This document shows positions 61,652 through 64,000 of a stretch of DNA of 64,000 nucleotides, piece after piece. The notes under the pieces were generated by a model that saw nothing but the letters and a program-made list of their open reading frames with translations, was not told the DNA's origin and did no database searches. The DNA is from Mycobacterium sp. JS623 (GTDB lineage Bacteria; Actinomycetota; Actinomycetes; Mycobacteriales; Mycobacteriaceae): positions 4,836,001 through 4,900,000 of the forward strand of contig NC_019966.1 of assembly GCF_000328565.1 (NCBI RefSeq), written 5' to 3'. A program made the translations under genes and the position numbers. Position 1 is the stretch's first letter, and every line of letters starts with the position of its first letter.

Positions 61652-64000
61652 CGCAGCCTCCGATCGCCGCGTACACCTTCCTGCCGTTCGCCCGGCAGGG
61701 CCTCGGCGGCCGCGTGCAAGAAGCCGACCAGGCGGCGGTCCCCGGGATCCGAGCGTCAATCCCATTGACGCTCACCATCAATGCCGATCTGCTCGACGGC
61801 ACGTCGACGTCGCAGCCAGTGCCGCGCACCATCCAGCTCTATGGGCCGGGCGACATCATCGGCACCGACGGCGCCGCGATCGTGCGCACCGAGCCACGGC
61901 CGGGCGTGACCAATTTCGAGACCAACTACTTGCCGTTCGTCGAGTTCTACGACGAGGACTTCCCGTGGCGTTACACGCCGTCCGCCACCTTCGCCGCCGA
62001 CCGCCGGTTGCGGCCATGGCTCACCTTGCTCGTGGTCACCGACGATGAGTTCGTCGATCGCGGAATGCCTTCCGGCGGAAGACTTCCCGTGATCGAGGTC
62101 CCCGACACAGCAGTGTTTCCCGCCTTCGACACACTATGGGCGTGGGCGCATGTCCACGTCAACACCGCACTCGGCGGCAACCCGGCCGATCACCAGTCCA
62201 ATGCGATCCGGCTCGGCGACGTTGTCGCCGATAACCGTGATCAGGCATATTCACGGCTGCTCAGTCCCCGGATCCTGCGGCCCAACACGGGCTACCACGC
62301 GTTCGTCGTCCCGTCGTTCGAGTCGGGCCGACTGGCGGGGTTGGAGAAGGACCCGAACGGCGCCGCCTTTCCGACGCAGGGCGCATGGGTTGCAGGGCGC
62401 GCCGATGCCGAACCGAATCTGCATCCCATCTACCACCGATGGTCGTTCCGCACCGGCGCGGTCGGTGACTTCGAGTACCTCGTCCGCCTGCTCGTGCCGC
62501 AGACCGTCGACCCGCAGGTCGGGCACCGGCCAATCGACGTCCTCGAGCCCGGGGCCAACCTGCCCCCGATCCCCGAACTCGGCGGCATCCTACGGCTCGG
62601 TGGCGCGCTGCGGGCACCGCTGCTCACGCTGAGCGACGACGACCTCGCCGAGTACGAACAGTTCGAGAACTGGGCAAGACCCGGGCCTCATCCGTTCCAA
62701 ACCGGCATGGCCGGACTGGTCAACCTCAGTCGCGAATACACCGAGCAGGAGCCCGCCGACGCCAACACCGCGTCGGGCATCCCCGCGATCGCAACCGACC
62801 GCGACCCGCTGATTGTGCCGCCGCTTTACGGGCGCTGGCACGCGCAGGTATCGCGGCTCGATCCCGGCCGCGCCGACCCCGATCTGCGGCACTGGGTCGA
62901 CGAGCTCAACCTCGACCCTCGTCATCGGGTGGCCGCGGGGTTGGGCACGGGCGTCGTGCAGAAGAACCAGGAGTCGTACATGGAGTCGGCCTGGCAGCAG
63001 GTCGGCAAGGTGCTCGAGGCGAACTCGCGAATCAGGTTCGGCCAGATGGCACTTCAGGCTTCACTCGTCCTGCACCGACGCCGGTTGGGCAAGCTGGCGA
63101 CCGCGCCCGACGACCGCCTGCTCACTGTCACCGCGCCGGTGCATCGGCGGTTGCTCGCCGACGGAAAGGCGATCGGGTTCACGATGCGGCAGAGCATCGT
63201 GCCGCCGACGCTGGTCGGCACCACGATGCGCAAGGCCGTGCGACCGCGCGCCCGGGTCACCAAGTTGGGCGGCTTCACGGCCTCGCAGCCGCCGAACGAG
63301 CTCGTCGAGCGGGTGAACGCGGGCGAAGTGTCGGCGGCGCCACCGAAGACCGTGCCACCGAACTTGCCGACCGGCTCCGCCATTGCGGACGCGCTCGACG
63401 GCAGCGCCGGCTCGCCGCTGCCGAGTTGGCTACGCAATCTGGTGCACCGTGGGTCCAGCTGGCCGGTGTGGTTCTTTCTCATTGCACTCGTCGCCGCTGC
63501 GGCGTGCCTGATCATTCCCGCAGTCGGATGGGTGCTCGCGATCATCGTGCTGATCGCCGCGGTGGCGCTGTTCTTCTGGCTCCGTCTGCAGCTGGCGAAA
63601 CAACCGCAGGCCGGGCCGGCGAGCGTCGTCGACGACGAGACGCGCACACCGGATGCCGTCGACGAGCTGCCGTCCAGTAGCGCCTTTGACATCCCGCCAC
63701 CGACGTCCGGATCGCTTCCGCCCCCCGGCCCAGCCCCGGCAGCAGACTCAACGACTGCGCATCGATTCAAGGAAGCGCTGCGCAACGCCTACACGGTCGA
63801 CGTCGCAGAGCGGGCGATCCCCGTGATCAAGCGGTCACCCCTCGACTTGACAGCAATCAAGGCGGCGACGTACGCCGGTCTCGACCCGGTCACCACCGTC
63901 CCTCGCCACATCCGCGCGGGCATCGAGATCCCGAACCGCATCGCCGACCTACTGGTCGAGGACTTCGGCGAGGTCATGGTGTACCCGGAGATCGATGACC
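61648..64000 (+). CDS. large protein with two central membrane helices (partial, runs off window)
   Basis: At least 784 residues are visible. The ATG at 61648 overlaps the stop of the DUF6603-like gene as ATGA. The N-terminal 590 residues look like a soluble, beta-containing region (FETNYLPFVEFYDEDFPWRYTPS; RPWLTLLVVTDDEFVDRG; YHAFVVPSFESGRLAGL). Around residues 605-650 two adjacent hydrophobic helices occur (VWFFLIALVAAAACLIIPAV; VLAIIVLIAAVALFFWLRL), followed by a Pro-rich stretch and another soluble part. No family recognised. Stop not in window. Confidence 0.7.
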   Translation, partial: MTQPPIAAYTFLPFARQGLGGRVQEADQAAVPGIRASIPLTLTINADLLDGTSTSQPVPRTIQLYGPGDIIGTDGAAIVRTEPRPGVTNFETNYLPFVEFYDEDFPWRYTPSATFAADRRLRPWLTLLVVTDDEFVDRGMPSGGRLPVIEVPDTAVFPAFDTLWAWAHVHVNTALGGNPADHQSNAIRLGDVVADNRDQAYSRLLSPRILRPNTGYHAFVVPSFESGRLAGLEKDPNGAAFPTQGAWVAGRADAEPNLHPIYHRWSFRTGAVGDFEYLVRLLVPQTVDPQVGHRPIDVLEPGANLPPIPELGGILRLGGALRAPLLTLSDDDLAEYEQFENWARPGPHPFQTGMAGLVNLSREYTEQEPADANTASGIPAIATDRDPLIVPPLYGRWHAQVSRLDPGRADPDLRHWVDELNLDPRHRVAAGLGTGVVQKNQESYMESAWQQVGKVLEANSRIRFGQMALQASLVLHRRRLGKLATAPDDRLLTVTAPVHRRLLADGKAIGFTMRQSIVPPTLVGTTMRKAVRPRARVTKLGGFTASQPPNELVERVNAGEVSAAPPKTVPPNLPTGSAIADALDGSAGSPLPSWLRNLVHRGSSWPVWFFLIALVAAAACLIIPAVGWVLAIIVLIAAVALFFWLRLQLAKQPQAGPASVVDDETRTPDAVDELPSSSAFDIPPPTSGSLPPPGPAPAADSTTAHRFKEALRNAYTVDVAERAIPVIKRSPLDLTAIKAATYAGLDPVTTVPRHIRAGIEIPNRIADLLVEDFGEVMVYPEIDD

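Overview
The window is high-GC chromosomal DNA of a pigmented, probably environmental, Mycobacterium (Mycolicibacterium-type). Gene content and order show this: dapD/dapE, fadD36, pruA/pruB/pruC, dapC/fdxC, a padR-fadH pair, fbiC, mshB, lpqW, typA, mutT2, pimE and two Ala/Pro-rich secreted proteins follow the order of the M. tuberculosis block Rv1202 to Rv1156, read here in descending Rv number. That comparison is from memory. No tRNA, rRNA, CRISPR array or complete insertion sequence was seen.

Layout. 1-12 kb: the end of a PPE/EspB-like ESX substrate, an ABC-F ATPase, divergent dapE/dapD (lysine and peptidoglycan precursor synthesis), a glycosyltransferase, a ROK repressor with its operator and MFS target, a lipoprotein of the VanY type, and fadD36. 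12-17 kb: small stress-type genes and the proline catabolic set pruBA with the activator pruC. 17-26.6 kb: a complete carotenoid island. It holds a CarH/LitR-like MerR-B12 regulator, idi, and an eight-gene operon crtE-crtI-crtB-crtYc-crtYd-crtT-crtU-Rieske whose joints are mostly 4-base overlaps. Its predicted product is isorenieratene or another aryl carotenoid. The same pair of 11-bp direct repeats precedes the regulator, idi and crtE, which points to one light- and B12-responsive regulon.

26.6-50 kb: conserved mycobacterial core for lysine (dapC), ferredoxin, dienoyl-CoA reduction, F420 (fbiC), mycothiol (mshB), cell-wall assembly (LCP protein, lpqW, pimE) and translation (typA). Several very small genes lie between them. 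50-56.8 kb: accessory genes, including a truncated serine recombinase, a DUF485/actP locus fused by an internal deletion, an MFS exporter, and a TetR-controlled sulfotransferase/DUF1214 pair.

57 kb to the right edge: a tight three-gene operon that I consider the most novel content. It encodes a 401-aa protein with an apparent caspase/DUF4347-like His-Cys pair, a 1137-aa beta-rich DUF6603-like protein, and a large protein with two central membrane helices that runs off the window. Scattered through the window are palindromes whose arms differ but which keep a CGACAC(A/G)CCG core. They look like one dispersed repeat family.
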